Positions 8,412 through 18,464 of a stretch of 64,000 nucleotides of DNA are shown here, piece after piece (position 1 is the first letter of the stretch; each line of letters opens with the position of its first letter). Source of the stretch: DASVFB01 sp963815965 (GTDB taxonomy: Bacteria > Actinomycetota > Thermoleophilia > Gaiellales > Gaiellaceae). Where the stretch lies: assembly GCA_963815965.1 (NCBI GenBank), contig CAWFIT010000006.1:105655-169654 (forward strand), read 5' to 3'. Below the pieces are notes generated by a model, which saw nothing but the letters and a program-made list of their open reading frames with translations, was not told the origin of the DNA and did not search any database. The position numbers and the translations under genes are program-made.

Positions 8412-8855
8412 TCAGGCGAGCTTTTCGCGGACGAGCTGGCTCACGGTGGAGCCGTCGGCGCGGCCGGCGACCTGCGGCATCACGTCCGCCATCACGCGAC
8501 CGAGCTGCCGGAGGTTGGTGGCACCGACCTCGGCGATCACGTCGTCGATGATGTCTTCGAGCTCCTCCTCGGAGAGCGGCGGCGGCATGAATTCTTCGAG
8601 CACCGCGAGCTCGCGCTCCTCCTTCTCGGCCTGCTCCTCGCGCTCGCCGCTGCGGAACGCTTCTGCGGCTTCGACCCGTCGCTTGCGTTCGCGTTGCAGA
8701 ACCTGCAGCTCCTCGTCGTCGGAGAGCGGACGTTGCAGGTCCTTCTCGGCCGCGCGGAGGCTCGCGAGAATCAACCGCAGCGCATCGCGCCGCTCGTTGT
8801 CCTGCTCGAGCATCGCCTCCTTGAGCTCGGTCTCCATGCGGTCGATCAGGCTCAT
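8412..8855 (-). CDS. GatB/YqeY domain protein
   Basis: 147 residues, mostly helical and highly charged. Opens with MSLIDRMETELKEAMLEQDN and ends with QVAGRADGSTVSQLVREKL, which are the two conserved ends of the YqeY family. The family resembles the tail domain of the GatB amidotransferase subunit and is thought to contact tRNA, but its role is not settled. The ATG overlaps the stop of the HIT gene (ATGA). Confidence 0.9.
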   Translation of the reverse strand: MSLIDRMETELKEAMLEQDNERRDALRLILASLRAAEKDLQRPLSDDEELQVLQRERKRRVEAAEAFRSGEREEQAEKEERELAVLEEFMPPPLSEEELEDIIDDVIAEVGATNLRQLGRVMADVMPQVAGRADGSTVSQLVREKLA

Positions 8856-9178
8856 GCGAGTCCTCGAATCTTGCCTCCGAGGATGTGCCAGTGCAGGTGG
8901 AAGATCGTCTGTCCGGCGCCCGCCCCCACGTTGACGACGACCTTATAGTCCTCGAGCCCCACGGCGCGAGCCGTGTCGGCAACGAACTCGAGCATTCGCT
9001 TCGCCTCTTCGGGCGGAAACTCGCTGACGTCTCGGAAAGTCTCGACGTGCCGCTCGGGGATAACGAGCAGGTGCGTGTCCGCCTGCGGGTTGATGTCGCG
9101 CAGCGCGACGAAGCCATCGGCATTGTGAACGTGCTCGCCTTCTCGATACAGCTTGCAGAAAAGGCAATCGTCAGGCAG
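8852..9178 (-). CDS. HIT family nucleotide hydrolase, apparent CTG start
   Basis: 108 residues. DDCLFCKLYREGE at the N-terminus and HLHWHILGG near the C-terminus give the HIT triad (HxHxHxx); NPQADTHLLVIPERHV is the conserved middle. Members hydrolyse nucleoside phosphoramidates or dinucleoside phosphates. The frame has no ATG, GTG or TTG upstream of the conserved cysteine, but CTG at 9178 gives MPDDCLFCK and lies about 8 bases after a strong GGAGGAGGGG ribosome site. It overlaps the mtaB stop by 8 bases. The start is therefore most likely CTG. Confidence 0.85.
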   Translation of the reverse strand: MPDDCLFCKLYREGEHVHNADGFVALRDINPQADTHLLVIPERHVETFRDVSEFPPEEAKRMLEFVADTARAVGLEDYKVVVNVGAGAGQTIFHLHWHILGGKIRGLA

Positions 9179-10361
9179 CGACGATCCCCTCCTCCGTGAC
9201 GGCGGCGGCGCGCACGCGGATCAACTCGCCGACGTCGCCGTGGACGAGCCACGGCGAGTAGTCGTCGCCGTAGCCGCGGCCCGGTCGGTCGACGAGCACG
9301 AGGTCGGCGCGCCCGAGCTTCGAGCGCCAGTGCTCCAGACAGGCGATGCGCGACTGCTCGCGCAGGCGTGCGCTGCGCTCCTTCTTCACGACGGCAGGCA
9401 CTGGATCGTCGTCCGCGGTCTGCGTCCCCGGGCGGGGCGAGTAAGGGAAGACGTGGAGCTTCGTCAGGCGAGCCGCGCGAACGACGCGGAGGGTGTTCGC
9501 GAACGCGCGCTCGTCTTCGGTCGGAAAACCGACGATCACGTCGGCGGTGAGATTGAAGTCGACGAGTGACGCGAGGCGCCGCAGGTAGGTCTCGGCCGAG
9601 TAACGGCGTCCCATCGCGCGCAGCACACCGTCGTCGCCGGACTGAAGCGGGACGTGCAAGTGGCGCGCAACGTTCGGCGTCTCGCGGAGCGCCGACACGA
9701 GCCGGTCGTCTACGTGGTTGATCTCGATCGACGAGAGGCGCAGGCGCTCGAGCCCGGGCGTCTCACCGGCCTCACGGACGAGCCGCGCGAGCGTGTAACC
9801 GGCCGCGCGGTCGCGAAAGCAGCCGAGGTTGATCCCGGTAAGGACGATCTCGCGGTGTCCCTGCACGACGCGGCGCCGAATCTCGCGAAGCACTGCATCG
9901 GCGCTGCGACTCCGCGTCCCGCCGCGGACGAGCGGGATGACGCAGAAGTTGCACGAGAAGCTGCAGCCGTCCTGGATCTTCACGAACGCGCGGACGCGCT
10001 CGAGCCGAGCGTCGTCCTGCACGCAGCCGAGAGCGCCGAGGTCGGCCGCGACCGTCGCCGGCGTCTCCTCGCTGCGGCGGCGAACGACGACGACGTTCGG
10101 CGGCAGGCCCGCGAAGTTGTCGCCTCCGAGATTCGCACCGCAGCCCGTGACGTACACGCGGCGATGCGTGCGCGCCGCGCGCGCCGCAACCTGGCGCGAC
10201 TTCGAGAGCGCCTCGTTCGTGACGCAGCAGGTGTTCACGATTGCGACCTCTGCATCGCCTGCTCGCTCCACGTGCCCGTCCGCGAGCAATCGCTCGCGCA
10301 CGTCCTGTGCGTCGAGGTGGGAGACCTTGCAGCCGAGAAAGCGGACGTCGAACGTCGCCAT
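9171..10361 (-). CDS. mtaB: tRNA t6A37 methylthiotransferase MtaB
   Basis: 396 residues, a radical SAM methylthiotransferase that converts t6A37 to ms2t6A37 in tRNA. The N-terminal UPF0004 domain has its three cluster cysteines in FLGCKVSH, IVNTCCVTNEA and VTGCGAN. The radical SAM motif CSFSCNFC follows at about residue 135, with LTGINLGCF and LHVPLQSGDDGVL as later family motifs. A TRAM-like C-terminus is short. It belongs to the mtaB rather than miaB branch because of the GCKV motif. ATG 10361. Confidence 0.9.
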   Translation of the reverse strand: MATFDVRFLGCKVSHLDAQDVRERLLADGHVERAGDAEVAIVNTCCVTNEALSKSRQVAARAARTHRRVYVTGCGANLGGDNFAGLPPNVVVVRRRSEETPATVAADLGALGCVQDDARLERVRAFVKIQDGCSFSCNFCVIPLVRGGTRSRSADAVLREIRRRVVQGHREIVLTGINLGCFRDRAAGYTLARLVREAGETPGLERLRLSSIEINHVDDRLVSALRETPNVARHLHVPLQSGDDGVLRAMGRRYSAETYLRRLASLVDFNLTADVIVGFPTEDERAFANTLRVVRAARLTKLHVFPYSPRPGTQTADDDPVPAVVKKERSARLREQSRIACLEHWRSKLGRADLVLVDRPGRGYGDDYSPWLVHGDVGELIRVRAAAVTEEGIVAA

Positions 10362-10374
10362 GTCGGCGGAGACT

Positions 10375-11110
10375 CTACTGCGAGCGCTCGAGCAAGTCGG
10401 CGGCCCAGCCACCGCGAACGCGCCGCTCGCGTCGGCGGTAGCCCCCGAGCTCGGGCTCGTCGCGCTCGAGGAAACCCGAGGCGACGACGACGCGCGCGTC
10501 AGTGCGCGCCAGCACGCTTTCGACGAGCGCAGCCGTGATGTTTGCGACTGCGACGTCAGCCTCTGGGAGCTCGTCCGTCGTGAGGTCGAGCAGACGGACG
10601 TCGACAGTGGCGCCGTTCGCGTCGGCGTTGCGCAACGTTGCGTCGACGGCGGCCGAATCAACGTCGACCGCGATGACCGGCGAGAAGCCGAGCAGGGCGG
10701 CGGCGATCGCAATCACGCCGGAGCCGCAGCCGACGTCGAGCAAACTCGCAGGCTCGAGCTCCGAGACCAGCTCGAGGCACAGGTGGGTCGTCGCATGCGC
10801 GCCGGTGCCGAACGCGCGGCCGGGATCGATCACGACCGGGACGGCGTCACGCGGCGGCAGCTGCCACGGCGGCCCGATCCAGAGTGGCCCGACGCGCACA
10901 GCCCGGTGAAACTCGCGCCAGCGGTCCTCCCAGCCGGGCTCGACGTCCTCGACGACCGAGCCGGGCGGAGGCTGGGCGTCGGTGTACGCCGCTAGCTCGA
11001 GCATCCAGGCCGCACGCGCGCTCCTCGAAGCCCTCGGGAAATCGCTCGAGCCATTCGGCGCGGGCCTCCTCCGCGCGCTCGAGCGGTACTCGAATGACAA
11101 CGCGTTTCAG
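10375..11110 (-). CDS. prmA: Ribosomal protein L11 methyltransferase, frameshifted near the N-terminus
   Basis: Methylates ribosomal protein L11. The C-terminal domain is intact: LLDVGCGSGVIAIAAALLG (SAM motif I), AVDVDSAAV and VANITAALVE. Before it, GPLWIGPPWQLPP and IDPGRAFGTGAHATT are diagnostic PrmA motifs. The N-terminal ~30 residues fit the family (VIRVPLERAEEARAEWLERF) only in a different frame, so there is a one-base shift between about 11003 and 11022. In that frame the likely start is CTG 11110, overlapping the dnaJ stop (CTGA). This is a sequencing error or a recent mutation. Confidence 0.8.
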
Positions 11111-12222
11111 CGGAACGCGCTCTTCAGCTTCTCGAAGAACCCCTCGTCCTGCTTGTACGTGTCCTCCGTCGACAGGCGAGCGAACTCTTCGAGCAACCCG
11201 CGCTGCTCGTCCGTCAGGTTGCGCGGCACGGCGACGTTGACGAGCACGCGGTGGTCGCCGCGTCCGAAGCCCTGCAGCACCGGCATCCCGCGTCCGCGCA
11301 GAACTCTGGTCTCGCCCGGCTGCGTTCCCGCTTTGAACTCGAGCTCGTGCATGCCTTCGAGCGTCTCGATCGCGACGGTCGTGCCGATCGCCGCCTCGAC
11401 GATGTTCAGGTCGACGGTGGAGAGGATGTCGTCCCCGTCGCGCACGAAGCGAGGATCAGGTCGCACTCGCACGCGCACGTAGACGTCACCGGCGCGCCCG
11501 CCGAGCTGGCCGGCGTGACCCTCGCCGCCGATCCGGATCTGCTGGCCGTCGTGGATGCCGGCGGGAATCGTCACCGCGAGCTGTCGCTCCTCGACGGTGC
11601 GGCCCGAGCCGTCGCAGTCCGTACACGGTGTCGTCACGATCCGCCCCACACCGCCGCATCGCGGGCATGTCTGCGCGCGGACGAACTCGCCGAAGACGCT
11701 GCGCGAGACCTGCTGAACGCGCCCGGAGCCGTTGCACGTCGTGCACGTGACCGGGCTCGTCCCCGGCTCGGCGCCGTTGCCGCTGCAGCGCTCGCACGGA
11801 ACGCTGACGCGGAACGGGACGTCTCGCGTCACGCCGCGCGCAGCCTCGACGAGCTCGATCGTGACCTCGGCACCGATGTCGGCGCCACGTGCGCGCCTCG
11901 CGCCGCCGACGCCGAACAGGTCGTCGCCGAAGAACGCGGAGAAGATGTCGGAGAGGCTGCCGAAGTCGAACGCCCCCGGCGTGAAGCCGCCGCCGCGCAG
12001 GCCTGCATGACCGTAGCGGTCGTAGACCTCCCTCGTCTCGGAGTTCGAGAGCACCTGATACGCCTCTGCGACCTCGCGGAAGCGCTCCGACGCGTCGGGC
12101 GCTTCCGACACGTCCGGATGCAGCTCGCGCGCCAGCCGCCGGAACGCGCGCTTGATGTCCTGTTCGCTCGCGTCCCGTCCAACCTCGAGCAACTCGTAGT
12201 AGTCGCGTCCCGTCGTCGCCAT
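11107..12222 (-). CDS. dnaJ: Chaperone DnaJ
   Basis: 371 residues, class A J-protein and co-chaperone of DnaK. The J domain carries the HPD motif in ARELHPDVSE; a short Gly/Phe region follows (GGGFTPGAFDFG). Four CxxCxGxG zinc repeats are CERCSGNG, CTTCNGSG, CPRCGGVG and CTDCDGSG, and the C-terminal substrate-binding domains are complete. ATG 12222 is preferred over the adjacent GTG 12225. It lies downstream of hrcA, separated by the long hairpin at 12233-12402, which ends 10 bases upstream of the start. No dnaK or grpE is nearby. Confidence 0.94.
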   Translation of the reverse strand: MATTGRDYYELLEVGRDASEQDIKRAFRRLARELHPDVSEAPDASERFREVAEAYQVLSNSETREVYDRYGHAGLRGGGFTPGAFDFGSLSDIFSAFFGDDLFGVGGARRARGADIGAEVTIELVEAARGVTRDVPFRVSVPCERCSGNGAEPGTSPVTCTTCNGSGRVQQVSRSVFGEFVRAQTCPRCGGVGRIVTTPCTDCDGSGRTVEERQLAVTIPAGIHDGQQIRIGGEGHAGQLGGRAGDVYVRVRVRPDPRFVRDGDDILSTVDLNIVEAAIGTTVAIETLEGMHELEFKAGTQPGETRVLRGRGMPVLQGFGRGDHRVLVNVAVPRNLTDEQRGLLEEFARLSTEDTYKQDEGFFEKLKSAFR

Positions 12223-12232
12223 CACGCGGGGC

Positions 12233-12402
12233 TAGAGGTTTGGTGCGGAGCTCCGGTGCCTCTGGGGACGGCACAGACCAAGAAGCTGAGTTCGAGCGGA
12301 CGCAGTTCGTACTCGCGTAGTACGGGCTGCGGCCGATCGGGCTCAGATGCGCGGTGTCTGGGCCGCCATCCAGAGGTGCCGGAGCTCCGCATCAAGCCTC
12401 TA
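12233..12402 (-). other. 170-nt imperfect hairpin filling the hrcA-dnaJ intergenic region
   Basis: The outer arms (12233-12265 and 12370-12402) match at 29 of 33 positions, and the four differences are transitions that keep G-U pairing in RNA. Pairing continues inward: 12266-12279 with 12353-12367 (partial), then 12286-12305 with 12327-12346 (about 15 of 20), capped by the 5-bp stem CGTAC/GTACG (12308-12312 with 12320-12324). The right arm includes the hrcA TAG stop and the left arm ends just before the dnaJ ribosome site. In the hrcA-dnaJ mRNA this could be an RNase III site, a thermosensor or a small palindromic repeat; no Rfam class was recognised. Confidence 0.6.
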
Positions 12403-13440
12403 ATTGTCCTCGTAGACGTCCTCGACGAAGCGCGAGAGCTCCGCCGCGGCCGAGTGGACGGAACGGATCGCCTTGTCGTAGTCCATCCGCACAGGGCCTA
12501 GCAGGCTCACGGTGCCGAGCGTCCGGTGCGCGAGGCCGTACGCGGCGCCGACGAGCGCGACGTTGGACAGCTCCGGATGCTCGAGCTCGGCCCCGACGCG
12601 CACGAACGGCCGCCGAGGATCGAGCGATCCGCGCAGCAACTCGAGCAGCGCGGCGCGCTGTTCGAGAACCTCGAGGAGCCTGCGGTAGGACTCGAACTCC
12701 TCGTCGCGCACGTCGTCGAGGAGTCCGGCCGCACTGCCGACGTACAGACGTTGCTCACCCTCGGCGGCGCCGCCGAACGCGGGCCGAAGCGTCTCCAGAA
12801 ACCGCCGCTCCTGTTCGGTCAGTTCGGGATCGGCAAGGCGCTTGCGCAACAACACCGAACCGAGCGTCAGCCCCGCGAGGCGGTCGTTCAGGTATTCGCC
12901 GGCCCACGTCGCGAGCCCGGGATCGACGGGGCCGTCGTACTTGACGATCCGCTTCGTCACGCCGCCGGTGGACGTGATCACGAGGATCATCACGGCATCT
13001 GGCTGGAGCAGAAGCACCTCGACGCGCCGCACGGTCGTCGTCTCCAGCGGCGGCGCGGACACGAGCGCGAGCAGCCGCGTGACGCGGGAAAGCATCTCGG
13101 TCGTCTCCTGCAACGCAGCGTCGACCTCGCGGCGCACGGTGGTCAAATCGAGCGGGAACGCGCCCGGACGTGCCTCCACGCGGTCGAGCACGCTGCCCGC
13201 ATAGAACCGGTACCCGCGCTCGGTCGGCACTCGTCCCGCCGACGTGTGCGGGTGCGTCAGGAGACCGAGGCCCTCAAGCGCTGCGAACTCGTTGCGGACG
13301 GTCGAGGGCGAGACGTCCATGCCGCCACGCTCCACGAGGCCCTTCGACCCGACCGGTTGGCCCGTGGTGACGTATGCCTCGACGACGAGTCGAAGAATGC
13401 GCCGCTGGCGTTCGGTGAGGTCCGGCTTCGTAAGGGCCAT
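12400..13440 (-). CDS. hrcA: Heat-inducible transcription repressor HrcA
   Basis: 346 residues. The N-terminal winged helix has RQRRILRLVVEAYVTTGQPVGSK and STVRNEFAALEGLGLL, followed by the GAF-like ligand domain of HrcA. It represses heat-shock operons by binding CIRCE elements. Start ATG 13440. No canonical CIRCE (TTAGCACTC-N9-GAGTGCTAA) is present around it; instead a TTGCAGG-N10-CCTGCAA repeat lies directly before the start codon. It is probably co-transcribed with dnaJ. Confidence 0.94.
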   Translation of the reverse strand: MALTKPDLTERQRRILRLVVEAYVTTGQPVGSKGLVERGGMDVSPSTVRNEFAALEGLGLLTHPHTSAGRVPTERGYRFYAGSVLDRVEARPGAFPLDLTTVRREVDAALQETTEMLSRVTRLLALVSAPPLETTTVRRVEVLLLQPDAVMILVITSTGGVTKRIVKYDGPVDPGLATWAGEYLNDRLAGLTLGSVLLRKRLADPELTEQERRFLETLRPAFGGAAEGEQRLYVGSAAGLLDDVRDEEFESYRRLLEVLEQRAALLELLRGSLDPRRPFVRVGAELEHPELSNVALVGAAYGLAHRTLGTVSLLGPVRMDYDKAIRSVHSAAAELSRFVEDVYEDN

Positions 13441-13464
13441 TTGCAGGAAAAGCGTAGCCTGCAA
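13441..13464. promoter_or_regulatory. Inverted repeat TTGCAGG-N10-CCTGCAA abutting the hrcA start
   Basis: A perfect 7-bp inverted repeat with a 10-base spacer (13441-13447 and 13458-13464) touches the hrcA ATG. Arm spacing resembles CIRCE (9-base spacer) although the sequence differs. It could be an operator for HrcA autoregulation in this lineage or another regulator's site. The centre-to-centre distance of 17 bases is close to two helical turns. Confidence 0.35.
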
Positions 13465-13493
13465 CTCGGACTCGGCGTTCGCCGCCGAGCGAG

Positions 13494-14620
13494 TCAGGCG
13501 AGCAGCTCGGCCGTCACGCCGTCGCCGAGAAAGCGCCCCCGAGGCGTCAGCGTGACCGAAGGCCCAGCCGCAGTTCCGGCGACGGTGGCGAGGCCGAGTT
13601 CCTCGAGCCGCTCGAGCGCCGCCACGTCGAGCGTCGTCTCGAGACCGGCGAGCGGTAGCGGCTCGTCGAGTCGCAGGCCGAGCAGCACCCGCTCCTGCCG
13701 GCTCGTCGTCGAATCGATGTGCTCGAGCTCACGCGGCGGTCGTACCGCGCCGCCGCCGAGCGCCGTCACGTAGCGCGCGAGGCTGGGCAGGTTTCGCCGC
13801 CGTTCGCCCGCGACCGTCGAGACGGCGCCGATCCCGAGCCCGACGTAGTCGCGGCCGAGCCAGTAGGCGAGGTTGTGGCGAGCGCGGAAGTCTGCCGCCC
13901 CGGCCGGCGCACCGGGCCGGCAGAAGTTCGCCGTCTCGTACCAGCGGTACCCCGCTGCTGTCAGGCGCTCGACGACGCGCTCGAAGTACGCCTCCATCGC
14001 GTCGGCCTGTCGCGCGAGCTCATCCCCGAAGGTATGTGTGAACCGCGTTCCCGGCTTGGCCTCGAGCTCGTAGCACGACAGGTGGTCCGGCTCGAGCGCG
14101 AGCGCCTCGTCGAGGTCGCGATCGAGGTCGGCGGGGCTCTCGCCGGGAATCCCGTAGATGAGATCGAGCGAGATGTTGTCAAACCTGGCATCGCGGAGAG
14201 CGTAATAGGCGCGCCGGACGTCCTCGGGCTGCGCCGACCGCTCGAGCACGGCGAGCAGCTGCGTGCCGAAGCTCTGCGCGCCGAGCGAGATCCGGTTGAC
14301 CCCGCAGTCCCGCAGAAGTGCAGCGAGCTCCGGGTTCACGGTCTCGGGGTTCGCCTCGACCGTCACCTCCTCCGCGCGCGGCAGCGCGCGGAGCAGTCGT
14401 TCGAGCGCAGCGGCATTCAGAAACGTCGGTGTGCCACCTCCGAGGAAAATGGTCTCGAGACTGTCGGCGAGGCTGCCTCGTTCAAGCTCGAGCTCCTGCA
14501 GCACGGCGTCGACGTATCGGTCGTGCTCGCCTTCGCGGCCGACGACGGTGACAAAGTCGCAGTAGCCGCAGCGGTGCGCGCAAAAGGGAAGGTGGACATA
14601 GAGGTGCCGCACGTGTCCGC

Positions 14621-14624
<4 letters not shown>
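13494..14624 (-). CDS. hemW: HemW-like radical SAM protein
   Basis: 376 residues. The radical SAM motif CAHRCGYCDF (CxxxCxxC followed by Asp-Phe) is typical of HemW and HemN, and the lack of the longer HemN N-terminus points to HemW, a heme chaperone often misnamed coproporphyrinogen oxidase. FLGGGTPTFL and EANPETVNPE are further family motifs, and the C-terminal HemN domain is present. The GTG start at 14624 overlaps the lepA stop (GTGA). Gene order lepA-hemW-hrcA-dnaJ is widely conserved in Gram-positive bacteria. Confidence 0.9.
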
Positions 14625-16408
<1,784 letters not shown>

Positions 16409-16415
16409 AACGACA

Positions 16416-17981
16416 TCAGCCGCGCGGGGCGGCGCGGCGTCTCAACGATAGCAACGTCTCGAGCTCACGAACTCCCAGCAAACGGCACGAAACGGCGTAC
16501 GCCCCGAGCCCGGCGGCCAGCGCAACGAGCAGCGCCACGAGCGCCGCGCCGAACGAGCTGCCGAGCGCCTGGTCGAGCAGCGACCAAACGCCGTACGCGA
16601 CGCCGGCGAGGATGGCGCTCGCCACCGTGACCAGCACGACCGTCCGCCTCGTCTCCCTCAGCTCGAGGCGCACGAGACGGCGGCGGAGCAGGACCAGCAA
16701 GGCCGCCGACCCGGCGATGTTGACGATCGACGTCGCGAGCGGCAAGCCCCAGATGCCGAACTTGTAGAAGGCACCGTCGAGCGCCGCGTTCAACCCGAGG
16801 TTGCCCAGCGCGACCCAGGTCGGGATCCATGGCGACTGCAGGCTGAAGAAGGCGCGGTTCAGCAGCAGCATGAAGCCGTTGAACGAGAGGCCGAGCGCGA
16901 ACGCAGCGAGAGCCGCCGCGGTCGCCGGGGTCTGCGCCGGAGTGAAGTCCCCGCGCTGGTAGACGACGCGCACGATCGGATCCGCAAGCACGGCGGAGAG
17001 GACACTTGCGGGGATCAACAGGAATGCGATCTGCCTGATGCCGGTCGCGACCATGTTGCGGAACCCGTCCAAGTCTGCCCGCGTGGCGAGCCGCGAGAGC
17101 GAGGGGAAGAGCACGGTTGCAACTGCGACCGAGAAGATTCCCTGCGGGAGCATGTAGAGACGGAACGCCGCGTTGATTGCGCTCGGAGCGTGGAACCGGT
17201 CGATCAGCCGCGCGGCGAAGAATGTATCGACGACGGCGTTGAAGTTGATCAGTCCGAGACCGACCGTGATCGGGACCATCAAGGTGAGCGTTTGACGAAC
17301 CGCTGGATCGCGCCAGTCGATGACGACGTGCAACCGGCCGTCGCGTCCGCGCAGCCACGGAATCGGCAGCAGAAACTGGAGCACAGTCGCAATCAGAATC
17401 GCGAACGCGTAGACGTACAGTTCGTCCTCGATCCCGTGCGCACGCGGGACGCCGATGAGCAGGCCGGCGATGATGGCGACGTTCCAGAGGACCGGACTGA
17501 GCGCCGGCACGGTGAAGTGGTCGTAACTGTTCAGGATCCCGACGATGATCCCGGACAGCCCGAGCAGGACCACGATCGGAAACAGCACGCGCGAAAGACC
17601 GACGGCGAGCTCTCCGTAGCCGAAGGCGTGCATGATCCAGGGCGCAATCACGATGAACAGTGCGGTCAGCCCGCCGAGCCCGAGCAGGACGAGCCAGAAC
17701 AGGCTCGACGCAACGCGCCAGGCACGTTTCCGCTCGCCCTTCACGAGCAACTCGCTGAAGACCGGGACGAACGCCGACGAGAGGGCAGCGTCTGCGACGA
17801 GCGCACGAACCGTGTTCGGAATCAGGAACGCGACCTCGAACGCGTTGATCGCACCGACGGTCCCGAAGTAGTAGCGCGCGACGATCTCGCGAACGAGCCC
17901 GACGATCCGCGACAGCCCGGTGGCGAGCGAGAAGATCGCCGTCGACCGGGCAAGCCGCCGGCCCGCGCCCGCTTCGTCCAC
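16416..17981 (-). CDS. murJ: Lipid II flippase MurJ
   Basis: 521 residues with 14 predicted membrane helices, a MOP-superfamily transporter that flips the peptidoglycan precursor lipid II. Typical sequences are FSLATGLSRIVGLVREIVAR at the start, NTVRALVADAALSSAFVPVF in helix 2 and YMLPQGIFSVAVATVLFPSLS in the middle. GTG 17981 (VDEAGAGRRL) is chosen because the more upstream open frame is unrelated to the family. A TATACT box six bases upstream of this GTG suggests a leaderless transcript. Confidence 0.9.
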   Translation of the reverse strand: MDEAGAGRRLARSTAIFSLATGLSRIVGLVREIVARYYFGTVGAINAFEVAFLIPNTVRALVADAALSSAFVPVFSELLVKGERKRAWRVASSLFWLVLLGLGGLTALFIVIAPWIMHAFGYGELAVGLSRVLFPIVVLLGLSGIIVGILNSYDHFTVPALSPVLWNVAIIAGLLIGVPRAHGIEDELYVYAFAILIATVLQFLLPIPWLRGRDGRLHVVIDWRDPAVRQTLTLMVPITVGLGLINFNAVVDTFFAARLIDRFHAPSAINAAFRLYMLPQGIFSVAVATVLFPSLSRLATRADLDGFRNMVATGIRQIAFLLIPASVLSAVLADPIVRVVYQRGDFTPAQTPATAAALAAFALGLSFNGFMLLLNRAFFSLQSPWIPTWVALGNLGLNAALDGAFYKFGIWGLPLATSIVNIAGSAALLVLLRRRLVRLELRETRRTVVLVTVASAILAGVAYGVWSLLDQALGSSFGAALVALLVALAAGLGAYAVSCRLLGVRELETLLSLRRRAAPRG

Positions 17982-17987
17982 GCGCCG

Positions 17988-17993
17988 AGTATA
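17988..17993 (-). promoter_or_regulatory. murJ: Candidate -10 box of murJ, leaderless arrangement
   Basis: TATACT on the minus strand ends six bases before the GTG start of murJ, which is the distance expected if transcription begins at the G of the start codon. No Shine-Dalgarno sequence lies in this short gap. A clear -35 box was not found; GGACAG about 18 bases upstream is a weak candidate. Confidence 0.35.
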
Positions 17994-18154
17994 AGGAGGG
18001 GAGTGGCCGACTCCTGTCCGCGGACTGCTGCTGAGCGTCGGCACGGAATCGGCACAGCCGCGTGCGTCGTTAACCAATACGATCGCCGGTGGGTGGTGGG
18101 TTCGGGGTGCCCCATGAGGGTCACGGCCGCGGAGGACAGTCCCCGAGCCTCTGC

Positions 18155-18191
18155 TACGATCGCTGCCGCCCGCGGCGTTGCGGGCTTTTTT
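18155..18191 (+). terminator. Terminator-like hairpin in the rpsT leader, with upstream -10 box
   Basis: TACGAT (18155-18160) is a plausible -10 box. It is followed by GCCCGC (18168-18173), a 6-base loop, GCGGGC (18180-18185) and six T residues (18186-18191), five bases before the rpsT ATG. No plus-strand gene ends upstream, so the structure does not simply end a transcript; it would act on the rpsT leader itself. This fits autoregulatory attenuation of a ribosomal protein gene (inference). Confidence 0.5.
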
Positions 18192-18195
18192 CGAT

Positions 18196-18462
18196 ATGCC
18201 CAACATCAAGCAACAGAAGAAGCGCGTCCGGACCGCGGCTCAGGAGCGGCTCGAGAACCTCCGGTTCCGCTCGACCGCGAAGACGCTCGCGCGGCGGCTG
18301 CAGGCCGCCGTCGCCGAGGGCGATGACTCCCGCGTCGCGGACGAGCACAAGCAGCTCGTCTCATGGCTGGACCGCGCTGCGGCGCGTGGCGCGATCCACA
18401 AGAACACCGCGGCGCGCCGCAAGGCGCAGGCCGACCGGCTCGTCTCCGGCTCGCGCTCCTAG
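18196..18462 (+). CDS. rpsT: 30S ribosomal protein S20
   Basis: 88 residues, basic and helical, beginning MPNIKQQKKRVRTAAQERLEN and ending with the conserved HKNTAARRKAQADRLV. It binds 16S rRNA in the body of the small subunit. ATG 18196 is the only reasonable start. The gene is monocistronic, divergent from murJ, and converges with holA with two bases between the stops. Unusual leader: see the terminator-like hairpin just upstream. Confidence 0.96.
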   Translation: MPNIKQQKKRVRTAAQERLENLRFRSTAKTLARRLQAAVAEGDDSRVADEHKQLVSWLDRAAARGAIHKNTAARRKAQADRLVSGSRS

Positions 18463-18464
18463 CG

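Noticed and set aside
13430..13500. Canonical CIRCE element at hrcA
   Set aside because: No TTAGCACTC-N9-GAGTGCTAA is present; only a different inverted repeat was found.
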